From contig NC_135497.1 in NCBI RefSeq assembly GCF_052857255.1, forward strand, positions 344,884,183 to 344,948,182: a DNA stretch of 64,000 bases, read 5' to 3'. A program made the position numbers and the translations under genes. Each line of letters begins with the position of its first letter. Within the stretch, counting starts at the first letter, position 1. This DNA is from Amblyomma americanum. Lineage: Eukaryota > Arthropoda > Arachnida > Ixodida > Ixodidae. The notes below the pieces were generated by a model that saw nothing but the letters and a program-made list of their open reading frames with translations, had not been told where the DNA came from and made no database searches. Positions 1 through 11,115 of the stretch are shown here, piece by piece.

Positions 1-930
1 GCCCCCTTCTTTTTCTCATATATATTAATGATTTGCCTGCTAACATATGTTCTAACATTCGCATATTCGCTGATGATTGCGTTATCTACCGGCCTATTAC
101 TAAGAGCGATGACATTTTGCTTCCTCAGTCTGACATTCAGCACGTACTAACCTGGTGTAATACATGGCTAATGTCCTTAAATGTGAAAAAAACATCTCTG
201 CTATCATTCCACCGACGTCATTCACAACCATCTTCAAGATATCTAATCGGGAATGCCGAAATCGCTTCAGTATTAACTTACATGTATTTAGGCATCCATT
301 TGACACCTGATCTAAATTGGTTTTTTCATGTATCTCAGATTACTAACGAGGCAAATCGCGTTCTTGGTTACTTTCGACGATCCCGGCGACTAGCACCCCC
401 ATCAGTGAAATCCCTTGCTTACTTAACACTTATCCGTCCCAAATTAGAATATGCATGCGCGATCTGGGACCCTCGTCAAAATAACCTTTCCACTACTCTC
501 GAATCTGTACAGAATCGCTCAGCTCGTTTCATTTTCTCTGCCTATTCTTATCATGTAAGTGTAACTTAACTAAAACGCAATGCTCATCTCACAACTTTAG
601 CGAACCGCCGAATAATTTCCAGACTGTGTCTGTTTCATAAATTCTATCATCATCCACATCTCAACTCAATTATCAGGCCCTCACATCGCATCTCCAATCG
701 CACAAACCACGGGAAGACAGTCTACCCTCGCCCTGCCCGCACCTCTGAGCATCTGCCATCATTTTTAGTTCATACAGCAAGGTACTGGAATGACCTGCCA
801 AACGCCATCGTTGATCAGATCGACTCATCGTCATTCAGATCTTCCATAGAAGAAATGTACTGCTGAAATTCCACCCCCTCATGTAATACCCCTTCAATGG
901 GGCCTTTGAGGTACTAATAAATAAATAAAT
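1..930 (+). mobile_element. 3' portion of a non-LTR retrotransposon (LINE), plus strand
   Basis: The left edge of the window cuts into this element. It consists of a reverse transcriptase 3' half, a short 3'UTR and a terminal run of TAAA units at about 915-930, which is how many jockey/CR1-type LINEs end. The sequence immediately right of the TAAA tail belongs to a second LINE on the opposite strand, so this copy appears to have inserted into that older element. The clade is not resolved beyond a jockey/CR1-like reading of the RT motifs. Confidence 0.8.
3..866 (+). pseudogene. LINE reverse transcriptase, C-terminal half, one nonsense codon
   Basis: The frame is open from the left edge. It begins with a PLLFLIYINDLP block (end of RT motif B) followed by IFADDCVIY, the FADD variant of the YxDD active site of motif C. 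The thumb region LGIHLTPDLNW and the C-terminal YACAIWDP block follow. A TAA at 567-569 interrupts the frame, but the same frame reopens at once (LKRNAHLTTLANRR...) and runs 98 residues to a natural stop at 864-866. The lesion is therefore a single nonsense change, not a frameshift. The protein would copy LINE RNA into DNA at a nicked target. The N-terminal endonuclease and the first RT motifs are outside the window. Confidence 0.85.
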
Positions 931-1990
931 TCATGCGGAGTTTTGCGAGTGTTGTGTCCGGTCTGCGTTGTTGGTGAATAAAGAGAGCGAGGATGCAAAT
1001 CTCCTTGGCCTCTCTAACCGGACCCGAAGGGAGTGTGAGCTGAATTGAAGTGTCGTCCCGAGGAGAGGGTCGAATGTGGACAAATTCTGATTTGGTGGGA
1101 GCACACCGCAGACCACAGTATGCAGCGTAAGTGTCCGCTGCCTGTTGTAGGCAGGTCTCCATGTGTCCGAGATTGCCTTTTGTTGCCCAGATAGAGATAT
1201 CATCCGCATATAGGGCATATCAGATGCCGGGCATGGAGCCTAATTTTGCGGGAAGGTCTTTCATTGCGAAGTTGAACAGGAGGGGAGATAAAACCACACC
1301 CTGTGGTGTACCCCGGGATCCGATGGTATAGGGTCTATGTTCCTTGTCTTGAATTCGAATGTATACCTGTCGGCCCGTTAGAAATTGCCAGATGTACCGG
1401 TATGTTTTCTGGCCACAGTTGGTATCTTGGAAATGGTTGAGTATTACGTTGTTTCACATTACCAAAGGCTCCTTTCAAATCCAAGGCCAGGACTACCTTG
1501 TCATTGTGAGGGAGTTCTTGGAGCTCTAATATGTCATGATGGAGTTGTAGAAGGATGTCTTGTGCGGATTTCTGTGGTCGGAAACCAAACATAGTGTCTG
1601 CAAAAGAGTGATGTGCTTCGAGGTAAATGGACAACCTGTCTCGAACCATAGTCACCATTAGTGTGCCGACACAAGATGTGAGGGAGATAGGGCGCAGGTG
1701 CTCCACATCAATTGGCTTGCCTGCCGTAGGAATAAACGTCACTAAGGATGTTTTCCAATCCGGGGGGAGAGGAATCTCTCAAAGTCAGATATGGTTGATG
1801 AATTCAAGGAGGGTACGATAGGCTGCATCCGGAAGGTTCTCCAGAAGCTTGACGGTAACCCTGTCCCGGCCCGGTGCTGTACCGCGTTTCATTTTGGCTA
1901 GGGCCTCCTTCAAATCATGGAGCTTGAAGGGGGTGTCCAGCTCCAGATTTGTTTGCCCTATGTACGAGCATTAAGAAAGGCGAGGGTCCA
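931..1990 (-). pseudogene. LINE reverse transcriptase relic
   Basis: Minus-strand reading gives RPISLTSCVGTL, then motif A as LALDLKGAFGNV (the second aspartate of the usual DxxxAFD is Gly), then GTPQGVVLSPLLFN (motif B), a premature TGA, and ALYADDISIWATKG (motif C, about 1225-1180). The parts lie in different frames, so several indels are present. The coding sequence stops at 931, where the TAAA tail of another LINE begins. It is non-functional; the first motif-A aspartate and the YADD are still readable. Confidence 0.8.
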
Positions 1991-2419
1991 TCGTGGTACA
2001 GAGCTATCTGTCACACAATGTTCGGGTCAGTTGTGTTGTAGTACCGAGAAAGTTATGCATTGTACGTTGGAGGTGCCGCGCCGTTTGCGCACGCGTTTGA
2101 GGTCAATAAGTGCACGAAACATACGCCAGGTGTTGCGGACATCTGGCGCGCCGCAGTGTTGCATCGATCCACCCAGTTAGTGTCGGCTAACTGAGCGGCA
2201 TAGTCGGCAGCCTTGTGGGTGAGTTCAAGAATCCGTTGTTTGAGTTTCTTGTGTTTCTGCTTTTTCCATCGTTTGCTGAGACTGCGGCGGCCTCCTAAAG
2301 ATGGAGAAGATGGTTGTCTACTTAGGGGATGGAATCAGTGAGCTGAATGCATTGTTCGTTTTTGCGGAGAGTTGTCATTAGAGAGGTCACCCATTCTTGA
2401 TATCCCGAGCGAACAATGT

Positions 2420-3640
2420 CTACAGAGGGTAGTGTCGAGCGGAACTTGTCCAATCGGTAATATGTGCTTGCGTTGTGCGGCGTTTAAGGGGCCGTGTGTA
2501 AATGGTCGTATTAATGATGCATTGGTAACTGCCAAGGGTGTCTTGGGTGTTAAGCCAGTCGGCGTGGCAAGTATTGCGGGTAAGGGTCAAATCTGGGCAT
2601 GTATCCCTGGGTACTGAGTTGCCCATGCGAGTGGGGTTGGCCGGATCGGTATGGAGGGTTACACCGAGAGTTGAAATTAGTTCCGCCAATTTTCTGCCTC
2701 GGGGTTCCTACCTAAGGTAGCCCCATTGCCGACATGAAGCGTTGAAATCTACGAGTAGGGGGTCGCGTCCAGCCACGCGCATTGCTTCTGTAAAGAGCTT
2801 AGAAAAAGTTACGTCTTTAAGTTTTGGGGGCAGTATATTGTCACGTGGTGGTGACGTTGAAGAACACAGTAGCAATACTGTGGAAGACAAAACTAACTTT
2901 TATTGGGCAAACCTGTGCCCACAAAAGAGGCTACACTTACAGCACAACGGTAGCGGCGAGCACGGTTGGCGATCGTCGAAAATCTGATCCGCGGGTCAAG
3001 CGCGTCGGCTGTTATATAGCAGTAGTCGAATGTTCCAGACTAATTGTTGGGACCCGCGTGCCTTCCACAAAGTTCTACACCATTCGCGTCGGGCGATGAA
3101 ATCAGATAACATAAGGTTCGGCTACAACAGACAGCAAATAGAAGCATCGATGACTTGCCAGAAACTTCGGATAGATGCAGGCGCGTCCCGCGCTGTGCGA
3201 TAACACTTGTTAGGCGGTGAAACATGGTCGCCCGATAAAGATAAGTACACGTGTCACGTGTCAATATGCACATGAATCGAGGGGTCTATGCTCCGCAAAG
3301 CTATGACCGTGACCATGACAGGAGTATTCGGGGGTCGATGGGAGGGTGGTCTATTGTGCTGTGTAGTCTGTGAACTAGGATGCAGGTTTGTGTCCCGCTC
3401 TGGAAAGTCTGATTAGTGAGTTTGGTGTTGGCTCCGGGCTCCTGAAGGGCGACCAGGGCCACGAGCAACTCAAAGATTTCAAGGTAAAGGCGAAAGTGGG
3501 CTCGCTTCTGCCAGTCCTTGAAACCCCTGCAATTCCACTGGGTTACTGTGAAGGGATGCGTTTGTGTCGATGCTCGCGATCTAGGATTGGGGGCCACGAT
3601 CAGAGGTTGAGGGGGTGAAGGATGCTGCTGTGCTAAAGAG
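2420..3640 (-). pseudogene. LINE apurinic-like endonuclease relic, split by an LTR
   Basis: From 3640 downwards the minus strand reads VTQWNCRGFKDW and VALQEPGAN, the N-terminal motifs of LINE EEP endonucleases (the catalytic Glu is the E of LQEP). After the LTR at 2839-3263 the reading resumes with PPKLKD, then DPLLVDFNASCRQWGY (the GDFNA..WGY block with the Gly lost) and GNSVPRDTCPDLTL. The order and spacing match the copy at 15302-16395. Stops and frameshifts make it inactive. Confidence 0.75.
2839..3263 (-). mobile_element. Solo LTR of an LTR retrotransposon inserted in the LINE
   Basis: This 425-bp block begins TGTCACGTGG and ends CACGTGTCA on the plus strand, so it has TG...CA termini with near-matching inverted ends. 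It is flanked on both sides by ATAT (2835-2838 and 3264-3267), a 4-bp target duplication. Read on the minus strand it has LTR order: a TATATAAC promoter-like box (about 3012-3019) and an AATAAAAG polyadenylation signal (about 2897-2904) near the 3' end. No gag or pol follows, so it is a solo LTR left by LTR-LTR recombination. A Ty3/gypsy-type origin is an inference from size and target length. Confidence 0.8.
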
Positions 3641-3829
3641 GTTCGATCCACTGCAGCCCGAAGCCGTGCGGATGGCGCATTCCTCGTTATCGGAATCGTC
3701 AATACGACGAGAGAGTTTTGTGGGGCGTGTGGGAACCCTACGGGGTCCTGCACGTTTAGAGAGACGTGGATGTTCGCGAATCTATTTCTGGGTTAAGACT
3801 GAACCGAGCGCGTGATGCGGGCAGTTATG

Positions 3830-4601
3830 CTATTCATCTGGGCAGCAATGGCAGCATTTGTCATTTATAAGTTGAAGAAGCTGTGCAGCAATGTTTTCGA
3901 TAGCGGCCACTCGGGCCTCCAGCGCATGAGGGTGCGCTTCAGTCGGTGGCAAGAGTACCCGTTCAGTTATGTTATCGCCGTCCTCCGTAAGGGAGGGCAT
4001 AGGGGAAGAGTTTTGAGTGGCCAGAGCGTTAAGTATGGCTTCGAGCTTTTCATTCCGTGCAAGAAGAGCAAGCTCTCGTTTAAGTTCAGCCTCGAGGGGC
4101 GAAAGGGAGTTAGAGGAGGAGAGGACGGGGAAAAACTGGGAGGCCACTCGATTTGCCCAACTGCCCACCCGGCTCCCGCTGGGGTGCGCGATCGACGACG
4201 CCTTTTTGCTGACGTGGCCCGGACGCTGGGTTCCCGGTGCCGGCGCTTGATGGCACGGCCTTGGGTTGTGATGATACCAATTGCTGGCGTCGCTTGTCGT
4301 TGTCTTGCTTGGAGGTGTTGGCGCGATCCCCTCGTTACGCGTCCTGATTAGCACCGCCGGGTGGCGCGTTCGCCACCTTGTCCGAGCGTCTTGGTGGTGG
4401 TGGCCCGCTTAGCGGGCCCGCCGAGTGAAGCTTTCGGAATTTGCCTTTATATTCACGGGAGCTGGCGAGGTGACTAAACCCGCAAACAAGGCAGTTTGGC
4501 TTGCAGTCGTGCGGCGCCATTCCCTCTTCAGTGGCGCCGACAGTGATGTGATTGGCTGGAGCCATTTTGGAGCTGAGAAACAGGCTTTTGGAGCAGCTCA
4601 A
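3830..4601 (-). pseudogene. LINE ORF1 (nucleic-acid-binding) relic
   Basis: Two overlapping minus-strand frames carry the C-terminal part of an ORF1-type protein. One has GATEEGMAPHDCKPNCLVCG followed by SHLASSREYKGKF, which resembles the final CCHC knuckle seen in tick LINE ORF1 proteins (the last Cys is lost: SREY in place of SREC). The other continues with a Ser/Pro/Lys-rich tail. The N-terminal half is missing, so the element is 5'-truncated at about 4610. It would bind LINE RNA if intact. Confidence 0.55.
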
Positions 4602-4721
4602 GGCTCATTGCGAAGTGGTAAAATTGATTTCGCGAGAAGTAAAATAAGTAAAATAAATAAGGAGGAAGCCTTTCGGAACAAAAAGGTGCGGGCAAAATGC
4701 GAAAACATCCGTGTACTCTGA

Positions 4722-4830
4722 TTTAGATGCACATTAAAGAACCCCAGGTGGTCCAAATTATTCCGGGGTCCCCCACTACGGCGTGCCTTATAATCAGACC
4801 GTGGTTTTGGCAATAATTTTATTCAATTAG
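4722..4830 (+). repeat. tRNA-derived SINE, 3' part, plus orientation
   Basis: The block has TTAAAGAACCCCAGGTGGTC followed by a CCAAATTATTCC segment and CCCCCACTACGGCGTGCC. This is the body of an arthropod SINE that recurs on the minus strand at 36473-36776, 18945-19173 and 33060-33190. The tRNA-like head is missing here. Confidence 0.75.
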
Positions 4831-5419
4831 AGGCAATTGTGCAACATCATATGTTGACCCAAATAACAAATTTTAGAACTAACTTCAGCATCATTTAATT
4901 TGTTATGTGACCAAGTATAGATCAGCGCTGTGTTATAGCCGCCAAGCCCCTGTAGGACAGCAGTTATGAATGAACAACTAGCAAGTCACTGGAACTTTTA
5001 TTTAAAAATGACTAGAATGTAAATGACAAGCTTACAGAAAAACGATGAAAAACAAAAATCACTGAATGCAGATCACAAGCTTACAGAAAAAATGAAAAAA
5101 ACTATCAACAGTTCTAAACATATATGCACTGACCAATAATTATGTACATGTAACGACAGCGCAACTTCTAGGCTTCTTGGCCTATCAAAAAGCAGTGGAC
5201 TTGTTCTGTGCCCTTTTCTGTAAGCAACATCATTCACTCTTTAACTGCAAAATACTGCCTAGTTGGCTGCCTTAGAAGACATTTTGTCAAGAGCAGCTGA
5301 AGGTATTGTTTTTCTTTCAGCAAGCAAGGCCTTTCAACATCGCCAAAATTCGTGTTTATGCCGTTGTTTATGGGCAGCTCTGCATTCACCAACATTGTCT
5401 TTGCTGTTTCTACTTCCAG
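4831..5419. other. Non-coding spacer, no feature recognised
   Basis: AT-rich DNA with a short internal repeat (two near copies of ACAAGCTTACAGAAAAA at about 5025-5095). No coding potential or RNA gene is visible. It may be the 3' flank of the hAT element. Confidence 0.5.
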
Positions 5420-7410
5420 CGGGAGGTTTTGTCAGCATCACTTGGCGTCATCTTGGGAACATTGGCACGCTGCCGTTCAGCAGCCTGCTCTTCTTCAGCT
5501 AGCAAACGTTCTCTGTACCTTTTGCTTGCCCCTCGTCTGCTCTGACATCAGGCGTAACATCAAAGCTAGACCAAAGCGTTTGTCATATGAAACGTTCCTT
5601 ATGCCATTTACGGTCTGAATAGTAAATCTAGGCCTTTCATTAAGTTTCCGACGGTTCACACTAAACCCCCTTTCCATGTCTGCATTTCCGTGTGCAATGC
5701 AAAGCAACGCTTTGACAATATTCCTCAACAGAGGGTACTTGACTCTATTGTCAGGCTTCTCATCAAAAATGGTCTGCCAGTGCTTTTCAACAGAAATGGA
5801 TGCATCTGATTCAATGTGCCGCAGCCGCAGCAGGTTGTATTCGTCCATCAAAGCAGAGATGACACGCGGCTGTATAATTTGTGAAAGCCCAGAAGCTAGT
5901 TGTCTGAGATCACTGCATGAGGATTCCTTTTCCATCGACTCTGGCTTCAGGAAGCGTAGACTTCAGCAATAAATTACCGAATGGCAGTCGTGACGCGAGG
6001 TACTCTGTGCACTTGATATAAAACGTTCTGGCACACAGCCCAAATGCTCTTTTGTCCGCTGCTTCCCAAGATGATATTTCCCGCTCAGTGTCTTCTCCAA
6101 TCTCCACTTCAGCTTTCAGTTCCGGGAGACTCGGCCTGCCGTAGTGCCAAATCTGTGCCCTTCTTAGAGCTATACGCCACTCTAGTCATGAAACGTCCAC
6201 ACAGCTTAAAAACTAAAACCACCATTTCACTATAAAGCAGATGAACCAAAGGTTCGCTCTTTTGAAAGAGACAAAAAATCGGTGAAAATATCTGCAGCAT
6301 TCTTCATGAACAGGAGCTTCGCATAAAATTATGTCTGAAAATGATTTGCTCAGGCGTTGACGCAGTTGTCCACCCAAACGACAAGCTTAATCAGACATAA
6401 CACTTCTGATCGCTGGAAACTGCTCAATGAGGCGATCTACTGCAGGCCTTAACGTAAGCCATCTGGAGCTCAAATGACGTAAGAAAACTGCTCGGCGGTT
6501 GAAGCACTTCTTGCTGGGCCTTAATCGAAGCTCTCTGTGCAGCAGTTTTGAAAAAGTAATATACGTCCACGACTGCTGCCTCAATTTCTGAACCAAAAGC
6601 ATCTAGGCCATGGCTGAATGCATTATCAACTTTGTGGAGGCAGCATTCACCTACATCTTGGGTTTGGGTGCAGTTCCTTCAGTTTCTTTTTCACAGTAGG
6701 CCTATCACTAAAGAAACAAATGAAGTTGCTCTGCGGAAGATCCTGTCTTGCCTTTCTTGTATCACTGTGAAGGATATCAGCCGTAGCCGAGCCTAACCTG
6801 AAAGACTAAAGATGTTCCACAACCACGTTTTGTAATGCATGAAAAGTACCTCACCATCACATCTAGTTGCTGTCAACGTTGCTCCGGCAATGGCGTATCA
6901 TCCAATGCAATTGAGTAGAATACATTTGGTCTGTTTAGTTCGTCAATTACAAGTTTTCTAATGTAAGGCCCAAGACCATCAGACACCATGTCGGAGGCTT
7001 TGGTTAGTTTGCAGGAAAACTGTTTAGAAATTTCTGACTCGGGGAACGTTCTCGGAAACAGAGACGTGGCTGTATCCGCGCAGAAGGGAACGTTGAGAGT
7101 AATCCCCAGAACGAAGAGTCTGCAGACACCACACGGTCGCCTGAGAGTGTCGATGAACTCTGCGAGAAGTCCAAATACGTCTGACAGGTCTTCGGCGTTT
7201 TCAGTACACCTGCAGAATCACGATGCTTCTTTATGGTCCCAATGTGCCTATTGCTTGTAGCGTGTCGCTTTATCGCTGCAACACCATGCTGTGTGCATTT
7301 AATGGTGTGATTGCAGACAATGCAGAATCCACTGCCATCAATGCCTTGGCGACACCAAGATATGGTGTCGCCAATTTGGTGTCAGGTGGAACGACCTGAG
7401 AGTTTAGTAT
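5420..7410 (-). pseudogene. hAT-family transposase relic
   Basis: Read on the minus strand from 7410 down, the first block is a zinc-finger-like sequence, FCIVCNHTIKC...KRHATSNRH (about 7335-7240), comparable to the N-terminal BED-type finger of hAT transposases. A middle region with FLRHLSSRWLTLRPAVDRL (about 6520-6430) follows, then AFGLCARTFYIKCTEYLASR (about 6050-5990). The C-terminal dimerisation block YPLLRNIVKALLCIAHGNAD and MERGFSVNRRKLNER (about 5745-5635) is the most recognisable part of the hAT fold. A charged tail (RYRERLLAEEEQAAERQRA) continues in another frame to about 5420. At least four frame changes and several stops make it inactive. Terminal inverted repeats were not located. 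Confidence 0.75.
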
Positions 7411-7558
7411 CACGGCACATACATGCATTTGACATGCTAGAAGAATCAATTTTAGCACCAGGCAAGACAACTCCCCAAAAATGCTTTAAAAACGATTGTA
7501 TCACCACTCCATCACAAGGCATCACTATACCAGTGCACAGCTTTTTCATAACGCTTTA

Positions 7559-9770
7559 CAGTCAGCGATCGAAAATTCGGAGGGCAGATTTTTCGGACAT
7601 GCTTGATCATTCGGACTTTTTCATGGCACCGCGACATGGCCCATAGAGCCAATGTATAAGAGCGCCTGAAATTTCGGACGCACCGCAACTGACTGCTCGA
7701 TTTTTCGGACCTCGTTCACACTCGCCGCCAATACCCAAGCCGCCATATAATGTGTACAGTGGAACCTCATTACTTCAAACTGCAGGAGAGATCGAAAACT
7801 TGATCAAATAAAACGAAAATCAAGTTTAAAGGGGGTCTCTTGCGACACTGCATGGTTTCGAATTAGTATGATTTTTGAACGTCTTCCACCGCACGAACTT
7901 TTTTAAAAGCAGTCAGAGATCGAGGAACTCATCTATGCCGAGTCTCGTTTCGGCTTCACGGAGACGACGAGCGCAGGATATAGTGGTGCATTTGAAAGCG
8001 AGGTCAGCGTACCCGCGGCAAAACGCACCGCAAGTGACTTTTCCATCGTACATCACTGGCGTTTCGATGACAGGCATGACGCCCCTCATTATACGCAGGC
8101 CACCGCAGAGTGCATATCGCCGAATACGGTGCCGATTTTGGCTCTAGTCGCTAGGCCTAATGACGGAGGCCAACGCCGACGGAGCGCTTGCTTCGGGCGT
8201 TTCTCAGTGCCAGTGCCGCTGGGCCCTGCTCTACGTTTCCGTAGAGCGGCGGCGACGGAGCCCCGCCCCACAAAAAACATGCCAGTCACAGCGCGAGCTC
8301 ACCTCACGTGACCCACGGCTTGCTTGCTGCGAGCGAGAGATGGCGCTGGCGAGCGTCGCGGCTTCCCTGTCATTGCTTCGGCGGCGGCGATGAGCCGGTG
8401 CATGGGTGCGCGGGCGCAAAAAAAGAATCCTTTTTTTTTCTTTTCGCCGTCGGGAGATGCGCGGGTCTTGCGCCCCGAAAAGCGCCCGCTGCCAGGGAAC
8501 AGACAGCGGTTTATGGTTTATTTCATTTGGCAATATACGAGGCGTTCCAGGTAAACGAGTCTCCGATGAGTTTTGTGTTTGCGCTGGGCGCGGTATATAG
8601 GATAAGCGAATTTGCATTTGGTTGCGCTCAAGTAGTACCACTGTTATGTATTGGGATTTCTCGCGCTATCTTTTAGAGCCTGAAGAAAAATTACTCGGAC
8701 GGTACCTTGCTGCGAACAAGGAGTTATTTAAAAAGCGAGACAGTTTAAACTAATAAATCGACTGTGCAGTGCGAAAAAGAAAGTAAGCAGAGTTTAATAA
8801 TGGTTATACTAAAGGTCAAGAGAAAGCATTTTGGCAATGTCCCGGACCAGATTTTGAGGTCGTCGTCGTGTCGGGCACGTTCACTTGTGGTTGCACGCTC
8901 AATATGGTTGGACGCTCAGGTATGGTTGGTCCAAATCGGCCGAGGTCAAATTTAGACTGCCATCGTATCGAGCACATTGAAATTAGCCTGAAAATAGATT
9001 TTGGTCAAAATCAATGAAGGTCAAATTTCGTGGGTGGGATGGGCAACATTTCGGAAACGACCCGGGTCTAATTTGGAGACACCATCGCATTGGCCATAGT
9101 CAAAATATGCTTGTCATCTGACTTAGTTGTTGCTATGAAATCGCTAAGTCCAAAGGTCACTTCGATGTCATACGCATGCCGGACTGAAACTCGTTTTGCC
9201 TTGAATAGATATACTGCAGAGTATGCCACACGACCCTCAGCAGTAATGAACCGATTTTACGCGCTTAGGATACTCCTTCAATTGTTAAAAACGTGGTTAC
9301 ATTTACCTGGACACCTGTTCTATTTACACGAAGAAAAACGTAGGGCAAAAATTCATCCCTTTACTCAACGAAAGCTAGTTCGAGCACATGCATACAGTAA
9401 ATATACAACTGTAAAATAAAAGCATTTGCGATAGACATGGTTGCATATCGGAAAATGCATTAAAACACAGGAACGTCGGGTATCGAATGTTGCTAGCACG
9501 AGTTTGTCCAAACTCGTGCATTCATCGGCGACATGCATAGGGCAGCACAGCCAGGCAGAGCTCGTGAAAGCGGTCACCGCCCATCGTCTGTGCACGTGTC
9601 GCGCGGCGAAATCGCCATTAAGAGCTTTATAGTGTGCAACACAACTGACCACTTCTTCCAGCATAATACCAATAAGTTCGTGATTTTTTTCGGTGAAGTT
9701 TGATTTTCCGGACTGCCCGATTTTTCGGTCAGTTTCGCGGTCCTTAGAGGGTCCGAAAAATCGTCGGCTG
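7559..9770. mobile_element. Non-autonomous pogo/Tigger-like element
   Basis: The left end starts CAGTCAGCGATCG and continues with AATTCGGA; the right end, reverse-complemented, starts CAGCCGACGATTTTTCGGA. Both ends are flanked by TA (7557-7558 and 9771-9772), the target of Tc1/mariner/pogo elements. Several TTTTTCGGAC words repeat in both subterminal regions. The 2.2-kb interior has no recognisable transposase; a GC-rich stretch (about 8150-8480) and a second TIR-like start (CAGTGGAACCTCATTAC, about 7755) suggest later insertions. The ends match only imperfectly, so the boundaries are tentative. Confidence 0.5.
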
Positions 9771-9786
9771 TATTAATAAAATTCCG

Positions 9787-11115
9787 CTAACTCACCTTTA
9801 AGCTTCGAAGGCGCCATTTCAATGATGAGTTGTGCCGCAGCATTCCAAGCACGTCCTTGTCCGACAGTTCGACTTGCCCTACACACGCGCTCACGTTTCT
9901 TTGGTTTACGCGCGAAGTGTGCAATGGCGATGAAGATCGATGTCGACGTGAGGATTGATGTCGCTCACAATTGTGGGGCGCATGGACGTTTCGACCTCGA
10001 GATATTAGCTTCGCTTTCGTAATGTGAAAATGCGCGTTTGGCGCAGAATAGCAAAAATGTAGCAGGTTTTGCCTTTCGGCGCACATTGGCTCAGCTATCA
10101 CATCACTGCCGCAGACATTTTGGCCGCATAGGCCACAGCGTTCGCATACTGCAGCCGGACAGACGTCGACTCGATAGCCCAGTTCACCACACCGGTAGCA
10201 GGCTGGGATTGTACGTTTGTAGTCATGAGCTGGGGCAAGCTCGCAGTTGTGCACGAAACGGGGGACAGTGGAGCCCCCAAAAGTGAGCACGGCTACGTTG
10301 GTGGTTCCCAGCTTGCGGATGGCTACAAGTTCACCACCACGCCACTGGATTTTGGGTGGAAGTGATTCACTAGTTTCACGGTTCTGCAGCCCCACGACAC
10401 GCATCACTAGTCAGTTTCCCATGTCCACGCATGGCAATGGATTGTCTGTGAGCAGGCGTCGGACCACCTCTTGCGTGCCACACATCACTAGGTTCTGTTC
10501 CCAACTAGGGCAGATAGTTAGGGAGTTGAGTGAGCGTAATGAGTGAGGGCAGCGCCAAACTCACCGGCTTAGAAAGCTGTTTTTAGAGACCGTCGTTGTA
10601 AGCTTGACCACTACGGCATAGTGCCCGGGTTGCATGCGCACAGATGGTTTCGGCACCCACGAAGATGCCGGTGTCTTGTTTCTTCGTAGGCGTCGTAGAG
10701 CGAGATTCTCCCCTTTCGGTGAGAAGTGTGGAGGCTGAAGCCGTGGCCCCACTCTTGCCTTGTTGGCGACGGCGTCGCTGCATAACTTGGAACGCGGCCT
10801 CTAGCGAAGGTGAAAGTGCTTCCGCTGGGGCCGCAAGGTGACTTGCGGGGATATTTCGGTGGCCATGTTGTCACAGGTGCGCCGAGCGTGCTCCGCTGCC
10901 AGCGTACGTGGAGCTGGAGCCGTTAGGCTTAGCTCCGTGTCCACAGCATACGAAGAAACACTCGTAAATTGGCGAAAATTCGGCCCACCTGGATGTCTCC
11001 GGATGCCGGATAGGTTTACACTTGTAATGAGCTCATTGGTTTGGGAATCGCAGCAATATTTTCCGCGGCTCCCGCCTAAAGTTGGCGGAGCCGGTGCGCT
11101 GCCCGTCCAACGCGC
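9787..11115 (-). pseudogene. LINE ORF1 relic with CCHC knuckles
   Basis: The minus strand reads AVLTFGGSTVPRFV followed by CYRCGELGYRVDVCP, a CCHC knuckle with Tyr in place of His, and then CERCGLCGQNVC. The arrangement (hydrophobic VLTF block, GGxLVPxxI-like strand, then knuckles) parallels ORF1 of the LINE at 16646-17365. Upstream parts lie in other frames (NKTPASSWVPKPSVRMQPG, ATEISPQVTLRPQRKHF). No endonuclease or RT follows, so this is an isolated, 3'-lost fragment. It is inactive. Confidence 0.6.

Larger units (their letters stand above)
931..4610 (-). mobile_element. Degraded I-group LINE on the minus strand, interrupted by a solo LTR
   Basis: Read on the minus strand, the segment contains, in order, an ORF1 relic with a Cys-rich knuckle (about 4600-3830), an apurinic-type endonuclease (about 3640-2420) and a reverse transcriptase (about 2000-931). 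The 3' part is displaced by the plus-strand LINE that abuts at 930/931. The same ORF order occurs in the better copy at 12527-18470, and the RT wording (RPISLTSC, LKGAF, GTPQG, YADD) matches it. Stops and frameshifts are frequent, so this is an old dead copy. A 425-bp LTR sits inside the endonuclease region. Confidence 0.8.

Noticed and set aside
3812..4351. 179-residue plus-strand open frame
   Set aside because: Antisense to the LINE ORF1 relic; composition and lack of motifs indicate a shadow frame.
8231..8676. Overlapping Arg/Ala-rich open frames on both strands
   Set aside because: Produced by a GC-rich patch inside a non-autonomous element; frames are open on both strands, which argues for composition rather than coding.
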